Source: an uncultured Pelagibacteraceae bacterium
GTDB lineage: Bacteria > Pseudomonadota > Alphaproteobacteria > Pelagibacterales > Pelagibacteraceae
Direction: 5' to 3'
NCBI GenBank assembly: GCA_902587315.1
Contig: CACIKW010000003.1
Location: 1 to 64,000 of the forward strand
Length of the DNA stretch: 64,000 nucleotides
The notes under the pieces are model-generated. The model had not been told where the DNA came from, made no database searches, and worked only from the letters and a program-made list of their open reading frames with translations. The translations under genes and the position numbers were made by a program. Below are positions 40,905 through 51,161 of the stretch, piece by piece (the stretch's first letter is position 1; every line of letters begins with the position of its first letter).

Positions 40905-41683
40905 AAAATATTCTTAATTTTTTTTTACTATTAATTATATTTCTATCAAACACTTTAATTTCTCATGCTGCTGAAAATTCAAAAAAACTTTTAAATCCTG
41001 ATTGGGGTTTTAAAGGTTTTTTCGGAACTTTTGATAAAGCTTCTCTTCAAAGAGGATACCAAGTATACACAGAAGTATGCTCTGCATGCCATTCAATTAA
41101 ATATTTAAACTATAGGAATTTAGGAGAGCCGGGAGGACCAGAGTTTTCCAAAGAACAAGTAAAAATTATTGCTTCACAATTTGAAGTGACTGATGGACCA
41201 AATAGCGACGGAGACATGTTTACTAGACCAGCTAGACCATCAGATAATTTTGTTAGTCCTTATGCAAATAAACAAGCTGCTATAGCTGCAAATGGAGGAG
41301 CTTACCCTCCAGATATGTCTGTTTTAGTTAAAGCAAGATCAGGCGGAGCAGACTATGTGTATTCACTCTTAGTAGGATATGAAGATCCACCAACAGAAAT
41401 TAATCTAGATGATGGAGTTTATTATAATAAATATATGCCGGGAAATAAGATAAAAATGGCAAACCCATTATCAGATGGATTAGTAGAGTATGTAGATGGA
41501 ACTGAAGCCACGACTAATCAAATGGCAATAGATGTTGTAACTTTTTTAGCTTGGACAGCCGAACCACATATGGAAGCAAGACACAAAATGGGATTTAAAG
41601 CAATATTGTATTTAATAATACTAACAATACTAGTTTATTTTGGGATGAAAAAAGTTTGGTCACGTATTGAAACGGAAGTTTAA
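40901..41683 (+). CDS. petC: Cytochrome c1 (bc1 complex)
   Basis: [16 protein letters not shown] Cxx[16 protein letters not shown]-terminal TM anchor. Confidence 0.97.
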   Translation: MKNILNFFLLLIIFLSNTLISHAAENSKKLLNPDWGFKGFFGTFDKASLQRGYQVYTEVCSACHSIKYLNYRNLGEPGGPEFSKEQVKIIASQFEVTDGPNSDGDMFTRPARPSDNFVSPYANKQAAIAANGGAYPPDMSVLVKARSGGADYVYSLLVGYEDPPTEINLDDGVYYNKYMPGNKIKMANPLSDGLVEYVDGTEATTNQMAIDVVTFLAWTAEPHMEARHKMGFKAILYLIILTILVYFGMKKVWSRIETEV

Positions 41684-42733
41684 AATATCTCCATCTTTAA
41701 CTATATAATCTTTTCCTTCCAATCTCATTTTTCCATTATTTTTTGAATTTAACCAACCTTTACTTTCTACAAAGTCTTTAAAGGATATTGTTTCAGCTCT
41801 TATAAATCCTTTTTCAAAATCACTATGAATTTTACCAGCAGCCTTAGGGGCTGTACAGTTTTTAGTTATTGTCCAAGCTCTAGATTCTTCAGCGCCAGAA
41901 GTAAAAAATGTATCTAGGCTAAGCAGATTGTAACCTTTTCTTATAAGTTTTTTTAGACCATCTTCTTTAATATTAATCATGTCCATGTAGTTTTGTCTTT
42001 CAGTACCATTTAACTGATTTAATTGGTTTTCTATCTCTGCAGAAATTATTAACGTATTTTTTTCACCAAATTTAGAAATAAACTTTTCAGTATATTTATT
42101 TCCTTTGGAAACACTTTTTTCATCAACATTGCATATATAAAGTTTGGGTTTAACACATAATAAACCACTTGAATTTATTTCCTTTTTATCAAAAGTTTCA
42201 AATATTTTATTTAGATTGTTATCATTATTTATACAGTTTAAAGTCATTTCTAATATTTTTAACTGATTATTAGTCAAATTTTTCTTATTTTTTTTATCTA
42301 ATCTTTTTTGTATTGATTCTAAATCAGCTAGCTTCATTTCAGTTTCAATTATTTCTAAATCCCTAATTGGATCAATTGTAGAGTTTACATATTGAATATC
42401 AGGCGAGTCAAAACATCTTATCATGTGAACAATTGCATCTACTTCTCTTATATGTGACAGAAATTTATTTCCCAATCCTTCTCCTTTAGATGCTCCTTTA
42501 ACTAGGCCCGCAATGTCTACAAATGAAATAGTTGTATAAATTTTTTTTTTTGATCTTGAGATTTCAAACAATCTATCCAATCTCTCGTCAATCACTGGAA
42601 CTATCCCTACATTTGGTTCAATTGTACAAAAAGGGAAATTAGCCGCCTGAGCTTTACTTGAATTAGTTAGTGCATTGAAAAGAGTAGATTTTCCAACGTT
42701 TGGTAAACCTACAATCCCACATTTAAAACCCAT
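41660..42733 (-). CDS. ychF: YchF/OLA1 family GTPase
   Basis: CGIVGLPNVGKSTLFNALT; NFPFCTIEPNVGIV; VDIAGLVKGASKGEGLGNKFL. Confidence 0.97.
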   Translation of the reverse strand: MGFKCGIVGLPNVGKSTLFNALTNSSKAQAANFPFCTIEPNVGIVPVIDERLDRLFEISRSKKKIYTTISFVDIAGLVKGASKGEGLGNKFLSHIREVDAIVHMIRCFDSPDIQYVNSTIDPIRDLEIIETEMKLADLESIQKRLDKKNKKNLTNNQLKILEMTLNCINNDNNLNKIFETFDKKEINSSGLLCVKPKLYICNVDEKSVSKGNKYTEKFISKFGEKNTLIISAEIENQLNQLNGTERQNYMDMINIKEDGLKKLIRKGYNLLSLDTFFTSGAEESRAWTITKNCTAPKAAGKIHSDFEKGFIRAETISFKDFVESKGWLNSKNNGKMRLEGKDYIVKDGDILNFRFNT

Positions 42734-42736
42734 TAA

Positions 42737-43212
42737 TTATTTTTTATTTACAGTACTTGAAAATAGATCAAGTTTTTTGTCAATTAATATAGTTAGTGAT
42801 TCAATAATTTTTTTTGTAATTTCTTCAAGCTGCTCTGTTTCATCCGCACTGAAATCTTTAAGCACATAATCAGATGAAGATATTTTATTATTTGGCTTCC
42901 CAATTCCTATTCTAACTCTTGAGTAATCTTTTCCAATAAACTTGTCTATTGACGCTATTCCATTATGTCCTGCATCTGAACCTCCAAAAGTTCACGTATA
43001 CATATTCCGGAGTTGTTCATAAAAGTTAAAGGCTTGATTGCATAAATTTTTTTTTTTCCAATGTTTCCAGTGGTTAAAAGGCCTTTAAATTTTGGTTTTT
43101 GTTTTGAAAGACAAAAATTCTGATTTATTGCGTCGATTACTTTAAATCCAATATTGTGTCGATTGTTTTGACTACCCGGAGTAGGATTTCCAAGGCCAAC
43201 AAAAAGTAACAT
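42737..43212 (-). pseudogene. pth: Peptidyl-tRNA hydrolase interrupted by an internal out-of-frame deletion
   Basis: N-part MLLFVGLGNPTPGSQNNRHNIGFKVI...KPLTFMNNSGICIREL, then stop; second frame resumes FGGSDAGHNGIASIDKFIGKDYSRVRIGIGKP...; junction around 42985..42995. Confidence 0.8.
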
Positions 43213-43244
43213 ACAAATTATCTATTGGATTAATTCACTTTAAA

Positions 43245-43997
43245 TTATTTTTTTTCGGTAGGAGCTTTTTTGTCACCAGAAGCAGCTTTTTTGTCACCAC
43301 CATCAGCTTTTTTATCTCCATCAGTTCCAGGTGTTTTGCCAGAAGAATCTTCAGTCGTGGCCTCTGTAGCGGTTCCTTCTCCTTCAGCACCTTCTGTTGT
43401 AGCCGCTTCATCTTCAGCAGGTTTTTCTGGCTCCTTAATTACCGTTGGTGCCGCGACTGTGGCTATTACAAAGTCCCTGTCTTTTATTGTTGGGCTTATG
43501 TTTTCAGGCAATTTTACTGACGAAATTTTTATACTTGCTCCAATATCTAAACCATGTAAATCTACCACTATCTCTTTTGGAATATTTTCAGTTGGACATT
43601 TTAATTCTACACTTCTTCTTACTATATTTAATACACCGCCTCTTTTTAAACCTGGAGAACTTTCTCTGTTAATAAACTTAACTGGTATTTCAAGAATAAT
43701 TGTTGCGCCTTTAACAATTCTTACAAAATCAACATGAATTGGTTTATCAGACATTACGTCGAAAGAAATTTCTCTTGGCAAAACATTTTCAGTTTTTCCA
43801 TCAATATTAAGAGTTATTACATTTGATAAAAAATTTTCTTTTTCAATCAAATTTTGAATTTCTTTTCTTGGTATTTTAATTTTTTGATTTTCTTCTTTTC
43901 CACCATAAATAATACAAGGAACTTCTCCTTTGAACCTAACTTGTTTTACCTGACCTTTTGTATTGGTGTCTCTAATTGTTGCCACTAAAGTGTTCAT
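43245..43997 (-). CDS. rplY: 50S ribosomal protein L25/Ctc with low-complexity C-terminal tail
   Basis: Ctc family N-domain VPCIIYGGKEENQKI...; VDFVRI; tail AEDEAATTEGAEGEGTATEATTEDSSG...GDKKA repeats. Confidence 0.92.
   Translation of the reverse strand: MNTLVATIRDTNTKGQVKQVRFKGEVPCIIYGGKEENQKIKIPRKEIQNLIEKENFLSNVITLNIDGKTENVLPREISFDVMSDKPIHVDFVRIVKGATIILEIPVKFINRESSPGLKRGGVLNIVRRSVELKCPTENIPKEIVVDLHGLDIGASIKISSVKLPENISPTIKDRDFVIATVAAPTVIKEPEKPAEDEAATTEGAEGEGTATEATTEDSSGKTPGTDGDKKADGGDKKAASGDKKAPTEKK
43263..43325. repeat. Three imperfect 21-bp tandem units encoding the GDKKA tail of L25
   Basis: agcttttttgtcaccagaagc / agcttttttgtcaccaccatc / agcttttttatctccatcagt, starts at 43263, 43284, 43305. 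Confidence 0.7.
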
Positions 43998-44041
43998 AAA
44001 GTCAGCGTTTTTAACTTAAGATGTAAAAATTTACAAGGAAA

Positions 44042-44974
44042 TTATTTAAAGAGGTCTGAAACTGATGTAGAATTAGAAATTCTTTTTATTGCCTCTCCTA
44101 GCAAATTAGATATTGTTAATACCTCTATATTCTTTGCCTTTTTAACTTTGTCTGAATTATCTATGGTATCTGTAATAACCATATTTTTAATTTTAGATTT
44201 TTTTATTTTTTCGACTGCTCCTCCACTTAGAACCCCATGCGTAATATAAACGTGAACTTCCTTTGCTCCTCTATTTATCAGAGCTTCTGCAGCATTTACG
44301 ATTGTTCCGCCTGAATCAATTATATCGTCAACGATTATACAAATTTTGTTATTAACATTTCCGATAACATTCATAACTTGGGATTTTCCAGGAGTAGGTC
44401 TTCTTTTATCAATTATGGCTATACCAATATCCAATTTTCTTGCAAGCGCTCTAGTTCTTTCAACACCACCAACATCAGGCGCAACACAAATTAAATTTTT
44501 ATTATTCAATTTTTTTTTGACATGCCTTGAAAAAATTGGAGTTGCAAAGAGGTTATCAACAGGAATATCAAAAAAACCTTGAATCTGCCCAGCATGCAAA
44601 TCAACAGTAACAACCCTATCTGCTCCAGCCTTGGTTATAAGGTTGGAGATTAACTTTGCAGATATAGATGTTCTTGGTGCAACTTTTCTATCTTGTCTTG
44701 CATAACCAAAATAAGGAATAACTGCTGTTATGTTTTTTGCAGAAGATCTTTTAAGTGCATCAATACATAATAGTAGTTCCATCAAGTTATCATTTGCAGG
44801 AGGAGAAATTGATTGTAATAGAAATATACTATTACCTCTTATATTTTCATTGATTTCTATATAAATTTCTCCGTCAGCAAATTTTTTAATACTAGAATGA
44901 ACTAATTTCGTTTTTAAATGTTTTGATATTTTTTGACTGAGGCTTTTATTACTGTTTCCTGTAAGAAGCTTCAT
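44042..44974 (-). CDS. prs: Ribose-phosphate pyrophosphokinase
   Basis: [34 protein letters not shown]. Confidence 0.97.
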   Translation of the reverse strand: MKLLTGNSNKSLSQKISKHLKTKLVHSSIKKFADGEIYIEINENIRGNSIFLLQSISPPANDNLMELLLCIDALKRSSAKNITAVIPYFGYARQDRKVAPRTSISAKLISNLITKAGADRVVTVDLHAGQIQGFFDIPVDNLFATPIFSRHVKKKLNNKNLICVAPDVGGVERTRALARKLDIGIAIIDKRRPTPGKSQVMNVIGNVNNKICIIVDDIIDSGGTIVNAAEALINRGAKEVHVYITHGVLSGGAVEKIKKSKIKNMVITDTIDNSDKVKKAKNIEVLTISNLLGEAIKRISNSTSVSDLFK

Positions 44975-44987
44975 TTTCTGAAAAAAA

Positions 44988-45746
44988 CTATTTAATCATA
45001 ATTGTTGTTATATTTCTACCATAATCTTTATAGTTATTATGCAAAGATCTTCTTGAGCTAAAAAAATTGTTTTTTGTATTATATGTATCCTTATTAATTA
45101 TTTCTATATTATTTATTCCTAAACTTCTTATCTGTCCTTTTAAATAATCTTTAAGGCTAAAAAATGTTTTTTTTTTAATTTTTTTAAAAAAAATTCTATT
45201 ATTTTTATCAAGTTTTATAAATTTTTTGAAAAAGTCACTTTTAATCTCATAATTTTTTTGTCCTATACATGGTCCAATAACGACGATAATGTTTTTCTTA
45301 TTGCTTCCTTTTTTTAAAAAATATTTAAGTGTTCTTATTATAATTTTTTTATAAGCTCCTTTCCAGCCAGCATGAATAGCTCCAATCATTTTTATTTTAT
45401 TATCGTAAATTAAAATTGGAGCACAATCAGCTGTTAATATTGATAAAGCTATATTTCTTTTTTTTGTAACCAATCCATCTCCTGCTAGCTTTTTTTTTGG
45501 TATTTTATTTATAAAATGGAATTTATTACTATGAATTTGGTGTAATAAGATAAGATTGTTTTTTTTGGATCCAATTTTTTTTTTTACTATTTTTAAATTT
45601 TTTAAAATATTAATTTTTTTATCTTTTGATCCTAAGCCGCAATTTAAGCTATTATAAATACCATCTGATGCTCCACCAATTTTATTAAAAAACCCATGGC
45701 TCAGATTATTAAATTTAATTAATTTTTTTGATTTAATCAGATTCAA
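44988..45746 (-). CDS. pgeF: Laccase-domain (YfiH/PgeF) family protein
   Basis: [48 protein letters not shown]. Confidence 0.92.
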   Translation of the reverse strand: MNLIKSKKLIKFNNLSHGFFNKIGGASDGIYNSLNCGLGSKDKKINILKNLKIVKKKIGSKKNNLILLHQIHSNKFHFINKIPKKKLAGDGLVTKKRNIALSILTADCAPILIYDNKIKMIGAIHAGWKGAYKKIIIRTLKYFLKKGSNKKNIIVVIGPCIGQKNYEIKSDFFKKFIKLDKNNRIFFKKIKKKTFFSLKDYLKGQIRSLGINNIEIINKDTYNTKNNFFSSRRSLHNNYKDYGRNITTIMIK

Positions 45747-46785
45747 ACCCTTTATTAAAAAATGTATTTGTTTTAGTTAACAAAATAACCTTAAACAATT
45801 CTCCCATTTGATTTTTATCAATTAATCTTTTTAACCTATAATAAATATTTGCTTTTTTTGAAAATGATAGATTTTTAGATATAATTTCAGCCCTTTTTAA
45901 AATTCCCAAATTAATTAAAAATTTACTTTGAGTTATAATATTAGAACATTTAAGCTTAAAATTATTAGCTATTTCGCTAATTAAATTAAAATTAATATGA
46001 TGAGTTATATCTGAGTCACCAACATTATTAAATAATTCATTTTTTTTATGATTATAAACTGACTGTATTGTATCTTTCATGAAATTTTTTTTATTACCAT
46101 AGTCAATTATTAATAAGCCGCCATTATTTTTTTTTATTGTTTTAGCAATTTCTCTTAAATATTGAAATTGCAAAGGAGAAAACTCGATAAATTTTTGATT
46201 TTTTGAGATATTTATTCCAATTTTAGATTCGAGCCTCTTTATATCAAAATTCAAATGACAATATTGATAATTATTGTTTTCTACTTTTACGTATCTTTCA
46301 AGCCATGATTTTTTTTTTCTCAAAAATTGTTTTACCGGCAAGGCATCAAAAAATTCATTTGCCAAATATAAGGTTGGATATTTTTTGATGTTTTTCAGAT
46401 TTTTTAACCAACTTATATTGAATGTTTTTAACTTTTCCTTTTGTAATTTTTTTAATAAAGGACTTTTTTCAAATATATAAGTTTTACAAGAATTTTTAAA
46501 TAATGGAAAACTGTTAAAAGTTTTTAGCATTTGGTAAACCATCTCACCATTCCCTCCACCCATATCAATCAAATTTATTTTTTTTGGACATTTTAGGTAC
46601 TCCCAAAAAGAAACGACCCAAATAGCAATCATTTCATTAAATAAAATTGAAATATTTGGAGAAGTAATGAAATCACCATTTTTTCCAATTGGATTTTTCT
46701 TCATATAAAATCCTGATTTTTTATTATAAAGAGCTTTGTCTATAAATTTATCTAGAGCAATGTATTTTTTATTTGTATTCTTCAT
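45733..46785 (-). CDS. MidA/NDUFAF7-like SAM-dependent methyltransferase
   Basis: GDFITSPNISILFNEMIAIW; LIDMGGGNGEM; ANEFFDALPVKQF. Confidence 0.9.
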   Translation of the reverse strand: MKNTNKKYIALDKFIDKALYNKKSGFYMKKNPIGKNGDFITSPNISILFNEMIAIWVVSFWEYLKCPKKINLIDMGGGNGEMVYQMLKTFNSFPLFKNSCKTYIFEKSPLLKKLQKEKLKTFNISWLKNLKNIKKYPTLYLANEFFDALPVKQFLRKKKSWLERYVKVENNNYQYCHLNFDIKRLESKIGINISKNQKFIEFSPLQFQYLREIAKTIKKNNGGLLIIDYGNKKNFMKDTIQSVYNHKKNELFNNVGDSDITHHINFNLISEIANNFKLKCSNIITQSKFLINLGILKRAEIISKNLSFSKKANIYYRLKRLIDKNQMGELFKVILLTKTNTFFNKGFESD

Positions 46786-47548
46786 TTTTTTTGTAAAATA
46801 AAATTATACCCACAAACAAAAATACTATACTTAAAATTTGACCTAGAGAAAAACCCAACAAAATAAATCCAAGTTGAAAATCAGGTTCTCTTGTAAACTC
46901 TATAATAAATCTAAATAATGAATAGAAAATTAAAAATAGAGCAGAAATAATACCAGCTCCCTTTAAATAATATTTTTTAAATGTAAAATTTAATAAAAAA
47001 AATAATACAACACCCTCAAATATTGCCTCATATATTTGAGAAGGGTGTCTATAAATATCGTCAATTTTTATAAATTTAACTGCCCACAAAATATCCGAAG
47101 GTCTTCCATATAATTCTGAATTAATAAAGTTTGATATTCTGCCTAAAAAAAGACCTATTGGCGCTACCATAGAAATTATATCAAGAAATATAAATTGATC
47201 GCTACTATTTTTTTTTGAAAAAATATATGTTGCAGTTATAACTCCAATCAAGCCTCCATGAAAAGACATTCCGCCATTCCACAAAAAAATAATCTCTAAA
47301 GGATTATTTATATAATATGTAAGATTGTAAAATAAAACGTATCCAAGTCTTCCTCCTATAATAATTCCAAGAACTATATAAGTCAGTAAATGATCGAATT
47401 GTTCTGCAATTTTATCATTATTATTTATTATTTTTTTTTTACAATATTGCCACCCCAAAATAATTCCAAAAATATATGAAAGCGAATACCATCTAATTTC
47501 AAAAGAAAATATGCTTATTGCTACCGGATCTAAATTATTGATAAACAT
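46769..47548 (-). CDS. lgt: Prolipoprotein diacylglyceryl transferase
   Basis: IRWYSLSYIFGIILGW; GRLGYVLFYN; GGMSFHGGLIG; GRISNFINSELYGRPS. Confidence 0.97.
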   Translation of the reverse strand: MFINNLDPVAISIFSFEIRWYSLSYIFGIILGWQYCKKKIINNNDKIAEQFDHLLTYIVLGIIIGGRLGYVLFYNLTYYINNPLEIIFLWNGGMSFHGGLIGVITATYIFSKKNSSDQFIFLDIISMVAPIGLFLGRISNFINSELYGRPSDILWAVKFIKIDDIYRHPSQIYEAIFEGVVLFFLLNFTFKKYYLKGAGIISALFLIFYSLFRFIIEFTREPDFQLGFILLGFSLGQILSIVFLFVGIILFYKKNEEYK

Positions 47549-47589
47549 TTTAAAAAGAATAAATTATACCATTATTATAATTTTATTAT

Positions 47590-47823
47590 ATGTCTAATTC
47601 AAAATTTGTACTTGATAAAATAGCAAAATTGTTCGAACAGGGAATTGTTAATTATAGAGATTTTAGTAACGAAATTTTAAATATCATTAAATCTAAAAGA
47701 GATGAGATAGTTTTTAAAATGAAACTTACCAGCAAGGAGGAAACAGATATTGTAATAAAAAGATTAAATAATTTAGAAAAAAAAATTTTAAAAATTGAGA
47801 AAAAAATAAAAAAAATTAAATAG
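47590..47823 (+). CDS. ubiK: UbiK/BMFP-family accessory factor
   Basis: 77 aa helical; C-terminal KEETDIVIKRLNNLEKKILKIEKKI coiled coil typical of the family. Confidence 0.6.
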   Translation: MSNSKFVLDKIAKLFEQGIVNYRDFSNEILNIIKSKRDEIVFKMKLTSKEETDIVIKRLNNLEKKILKIEKKIKKIK

Positions 47824-49132
47824 GTAAAAAAACCTTAGTCTTTAAACCTCCTAAATTAGACCTTCCCAATTCTATATTTCCTCCATGAGATCTGACAATG
47901 TCAAAAGAAATTGAAAGTCCCAAGCCAACACTGGATTTTGTTTCTCCTCTACCTTTATCAATCTTATAAAATGGTTTGAAAACATTCTCGTACTCTGATT
48001 TAGGAATTCCAGGACCATCATCTTCAACAAAAATTAATATGTTTTTTTTTAATTTTTCAACTTTTACTTCAATTTTTTCAGAATATTTGACTGAATTATT
48101 TATGAGATTGTTAATACATCTTTGAATTAGATTTTTTCTACCTACAAATAAAAGATTTGGCATGATATTAACCGATATATTTTTATTGTTATATTTGTTT
48201 ATTGTTGAATGTACTAATTTAGATAAATCAAATTTTTCACTTTTTTCATTCGCTGTCGAACTAGAGAATTGAAGATATTCGCTAAGCATTTTTTCCATCT
48301 CGTCAACATCATCTGATAAATTTTGTGCTATTTTTTTATCTTTTATAAACTCTAATTGAAGTTTTATTCTTGTTAGTGGAGTCCTAAGGTCATGACTGAT
48401 ACCAGATAGCATTTCTGATCTTTGATTCAGATGTCTTAAGATTCTTTTTCTCATTCTGTCAAACTCATAGCCTGCCTGTCTAATTTCTAGAGCCCCAGAA
48501 GGTCTAAACTCTTCAACATCTTCTCCTCTACCGAATTTTTCAGAAGCTCTAGCAAGATTAATTATCGGCCTTGTTTGATTTTTAAGAAAAATTAAAGCTA
48601 TTATAATTAAAAGAATAGCTGGAAGTGTAATCCATAAAGCAAATATTCTTATAGACGAAGCTTGTATTCTTTCCTTGGGAAAAAAAATTTGCAAAACGCC
48701 ATTTCTAAATTTTATTCTTAAATCCACAACTTCTTTGAAAGAGGTTGTATTAAACCAATATTCATTAAACCTTGGTTTTAGTTCTCTTCTCAATGTTCTA
48801 TCCATTGGACTAAACCATCTTTCAACTTTTACGTCTGGCAGTTTTTGATTTTCTAAAAACCTTACAGAGAAGTTAAAGTTTTTATTATATAAATCAGTAA
48901 CTATTTTTTTATTGTACTCACTTTCATTATTATAAATATCTATGATAGTAACTATTTCACCAACTAAAGCTCTAGTCATACCTTTGCTTGTTTTTATCCA
49001 CAAGCTGTCAAAAAAAACAACTGATATTGTGATTTGTAATATAATTATTGGAGCCGCTACAATAATTAATGCTCGATAAAATAGCTGCTTAGGTAATAAA
49101 TTTTTTATAAATTTATTCAATCCATAAAACAT
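47816..49132 (-). CDS. HAMP-domain sensor histidine kinase (EnvZ-like)
   Basis: GISHDLRTPLTRIKLQLEF H-box; FVEDDGPGIP; SVGLGLSISFDIVRSHGG. Confidence 0.93.
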   Translation of the reverse strand: MFYGLNKFIKNLLPKQLFYRALIIVAAPIIILQITISVVFFDSLWIKTSKGMTRALVGEIVTIIDIYNNESEYNKKIVTDLYNKNFNFSVRFLENQKLPDVKVERWFSPMDRTLRRELKPRFNEYWFNTTSFKEVVDLRIKFRNGVLQIFFPKERIQASSIRIFALWITLPAILLIIIALIFLKNQTRPIINLARASEKFGRGEDVEEFRPSGALEIRQAGYEFDRMRKRILRHLNQRSEMLSGISHDLRTPLTRIKLQLEFIKDKKIAQNLSDDVDEMEKMLSEYLQFSSSTANEKSEKFDLSKLVHSTINKYNNKNISVNIMPNLLFVGRKNLIQRCINNLINNSVKYSEKIEVKVEKLKKNILIFVEDDGPGIPKSEYENVFKPFYKIDKGRGETKSSVGLGLSISFDIVRSHGGNIELGRSNLGGLKTKVFLPI

Positions 49133-49790
49133 AGCCTGAACCTCTAATAGTTTGAAGATATTTTGGATTTTTTTGATTGTCTTCGATTTTTTTTCTTAAC
49201 CTTGTTATTATTACATCTATAGATCTTTCTTTTTCTAAACCAATTATGTCTGCAATTTCATCTCTAGAAAATACTTGACCTGGAGAATTAATCATTTTTT
49301 CTAGAATAATTTTTTCTGTATTATTAATTTTATACTGTTTATTAGAATTAATTATAAATAGTTTGTTTAAATCGATTTTAACATTTCCAAACTCTACTAC
49401 TCTTTCTGATTTTAAGTTTCTTGTTTTGTGTAATATATTTTTTATTCTTAATAGCAATTCTTTTGGCTCGAATGGTTTTGGTAAATAGTCATCAGCACCT
49501 GTTTCTAAACCCTTAACTCTTTCAGAGGCCTCACCTTTTGCTGTTAGAAGAATAATTGGTGTATTTAGTCTATTTTTGTATTCTTTAGTAAATTCCAAAC
49601 CGCTCTTACCAGGCATCATTATGTCTAAGACAATTAAATCAAATTTTAATATATCTGTTTTTTTTTTAGCGTCCTCAGCATTATTGGCAGTAGTAACCAA
49701 ATAATTATTATCATTTAAATATTGTTTAACTAAATTTCTGATACCATCATCATCATCCACGATTAAAATATGTTCTTCAAATTTATTCAT
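49113..49790 (-). CDS. OmpR/PetR-like response regulator
   Basis: ILIVDDDDGIRNLV; IVLDIMMPGKSG; winged helix IDVIITRLRKKIEDNQKNPKYLQTIRGSGYVL. Confidence 0.94.
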   Translation of the reverse strand: MNKFEEHILIVDDDDGIRNLVKQYLNDNNYLVTTANNAEDAKKKTDILKFDLIVLDIMMPGKSGLEFTKEYKNRLNTPIILLTAKGEASERVKGLETGADDYLPKPFEPKELLLRIKNILHKTRNLKSERVVEFGNVKIDLNKLFIINSNKQYKINNTEKIILEKMINSPGQVFSRDEIADIIGLEKERSIDVIITRLRKKIEDNQKNPKYLQTIRGSGYVLWIE

Positions 49791-50220
49791 TAATTAATTT
49801 TTTTAATACCTTATTAAAGTAAAGCACTTCTTTTGAATCAGAATCAATCAAAGCATTATAAATTCTTTTTTTTTGAATTGAAAAAATTTCATTAAAAATA
49901 TTCAATCCTTTAGTACTTAAATAAATATGCTTTAATCTAGTGTCTATCTCATCTTTTTTAAAGTATATTGCTTCAATTTTTATCAAATCATTTAAAACCC
50001 TGTTAAGACTTTGCTTGGTAACTTTAAGCTTACCTAAAAGTTCCGAAATTGTTATTCCTTGATATAAAGACACCAAATGCATTGCTTTATGATGCGCATG
50101 TCCAATTTTGTACTTATGCAGGACATCCTTAACATCAGCAAACGTATCTCTATAACTCATAAATATTTTTTCAATAAACTCTTTCAATTGATCATCTTTT
50201 AAATATAAAAGTTCTTTCAT
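49783..50220 (-). CDS. MarR-family regulator (PetP-like position)
   Basis: 145 aa; ITISELLGKLKVTKQSLNRVLNDLIKIEAIYFKKDEIDTRLKHIYLSTKG. Confidence 0.88.
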   Translation of the reverse strand: MKELLYLKDDQLKEFIEKIFMSYRDTFADVKDVLHKYKIGHAHHKAMHLVSLYQGITISELLGKLKVTKQSLNRVLNDLIKIEAIYFKKDEIDTRLKHIYLSTKGLNIFNEIFSIQKKRIYNALIDSDSKEVLYFNKVLKKLINE

Positions 50221-50279
50221 AATGGGTAAGTTATATTGACATATTATATATACAAAGATATTTTTTCATAAAAAAAATT

Positions 50280-51161
50280 ATGGTTCCTTTCGATAAAAGA
50301 TCCGGCAAAATTTGGTATAACAATGATCTTGTTGACTGGGAAAATGTTAAATTTCATGTTTTAAGCCATGGTCTTCACTATGGAAGCTGTGTGTTTGAAG
50401 GTTTAAGAGTATATGATGGAGAAATCTTCAAACTAGAAGAACATACAGACAGACTTTATCATTCAGCAAAAAGAATGGACATTAAAATTCCTTTTTCAAA
50501 GGATGAAATTAATAGCGCTACAAAAAAAATTGTTTCAGTTCAAAATGTTAAAAACGGATATATTAGACCTTTTGTTTGGAGAGGAAGTGAAATGATGGCA
50601 GTTTCTGCACAAGATACACAAATACATGTAGCAATTGCAACATGGGAGTGGGGAACATATTTTGATCCAAAATTAAAAACAGAAGGAATTAAATTAAATA
50701 TTTCGAAATGGAAAAGACCAGCTCCAGACACAATACCCTGGGATACAAAAGCATCAGGCTTATATATGATTTGTACTTTATCAAAACATGAAGCTGAAAA
50801 ACACGGATACACAGACTCGCTTATGATGGACCACGAAGGCAATGTTGCCGAAGCCACTGGTGCAAATATATTTTTTAAAGATAGTAATGATGAACTGCAC
50901 ACACCAATTCCGGATTCTTTTTTAGACGGAATAACAAGAAGAACAGTGATTGAAATAGCAAAATCTAAAAATATAAAAGTTAATGAGAGAAAAATATCAC
51001 CAAAAGAACTTTCTAATTTTGAAGGGTGTTTTTTAACGGGTACTGCAGCCGAAATTACACCAGTATCAAAAATTGCGGACCAAAGTTATAAAGTGTGTAA
51101 TATTATTTTAGATTTATCTGCAAGTTATGATAAATTGGTAAGAGCAAAGAAAGCAGCTTAA
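50280..51161 (+). CDS. ilvE: Branched-chain amino acid aminotransferase
   Basis: HGLHYGSCVFEGLRVYDG; EATGANIFF; LTGTAAEITPV. Confidence 0.95.
   Translation: MVPFDKRSGKIWYNNDLVDWENVKFHVLSHGLHYGSCVFEGLRVYDGEIFKLEEHTDRLYHSAKRMDIKIPFSKDEINSATKKIVSVQNVKNGYIRPFVWRGSEMMAVSAQDTQIHVAIATWEWGTYFDPKLKTEGIKLNISKWKRPAPDTIPWDTKASGLYMICTLSKHEAEKHGYTDSLMMDHEGNVAEATGANIFFKDSNDELHTPIPDSFLDGITRRTVIEIAKSKNIKVNERKISPKELSNFEGCFLTGTAAEITPVSKIADQSYKVCNIILDLSASYDKLVRAKKAA

Noticed and set aside
42955-43212. 85-aa ORF as a complete stand-alone small gene
   Set aside because: It is the N-terminal part of Pth, and the matching C-terminal half is present in another frame immediately downstream.
43270-43737. 155-aa plus-strand ORF (MSPEAAFLSPPSAFLSPS...)
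   Set aside because: Antisense to the repetitive rplY tail; Ser/Pro/Val-rich composition is a by-product of the opposite-strand repeats.
50236-50264. TTGACA-17-TATTTT upstream of ilvE as a regulated marR/ilvE divergent operator
   Set aside because: A plausible ilvE promoter, but I found no convincing palindrome and -10-like strings are abundant in such AT-rich DNA.
50540-50902. 120-aa minus-strand ORF
   Set aside because: Lies wholly antisense within ilvE, which has strong family motifs.
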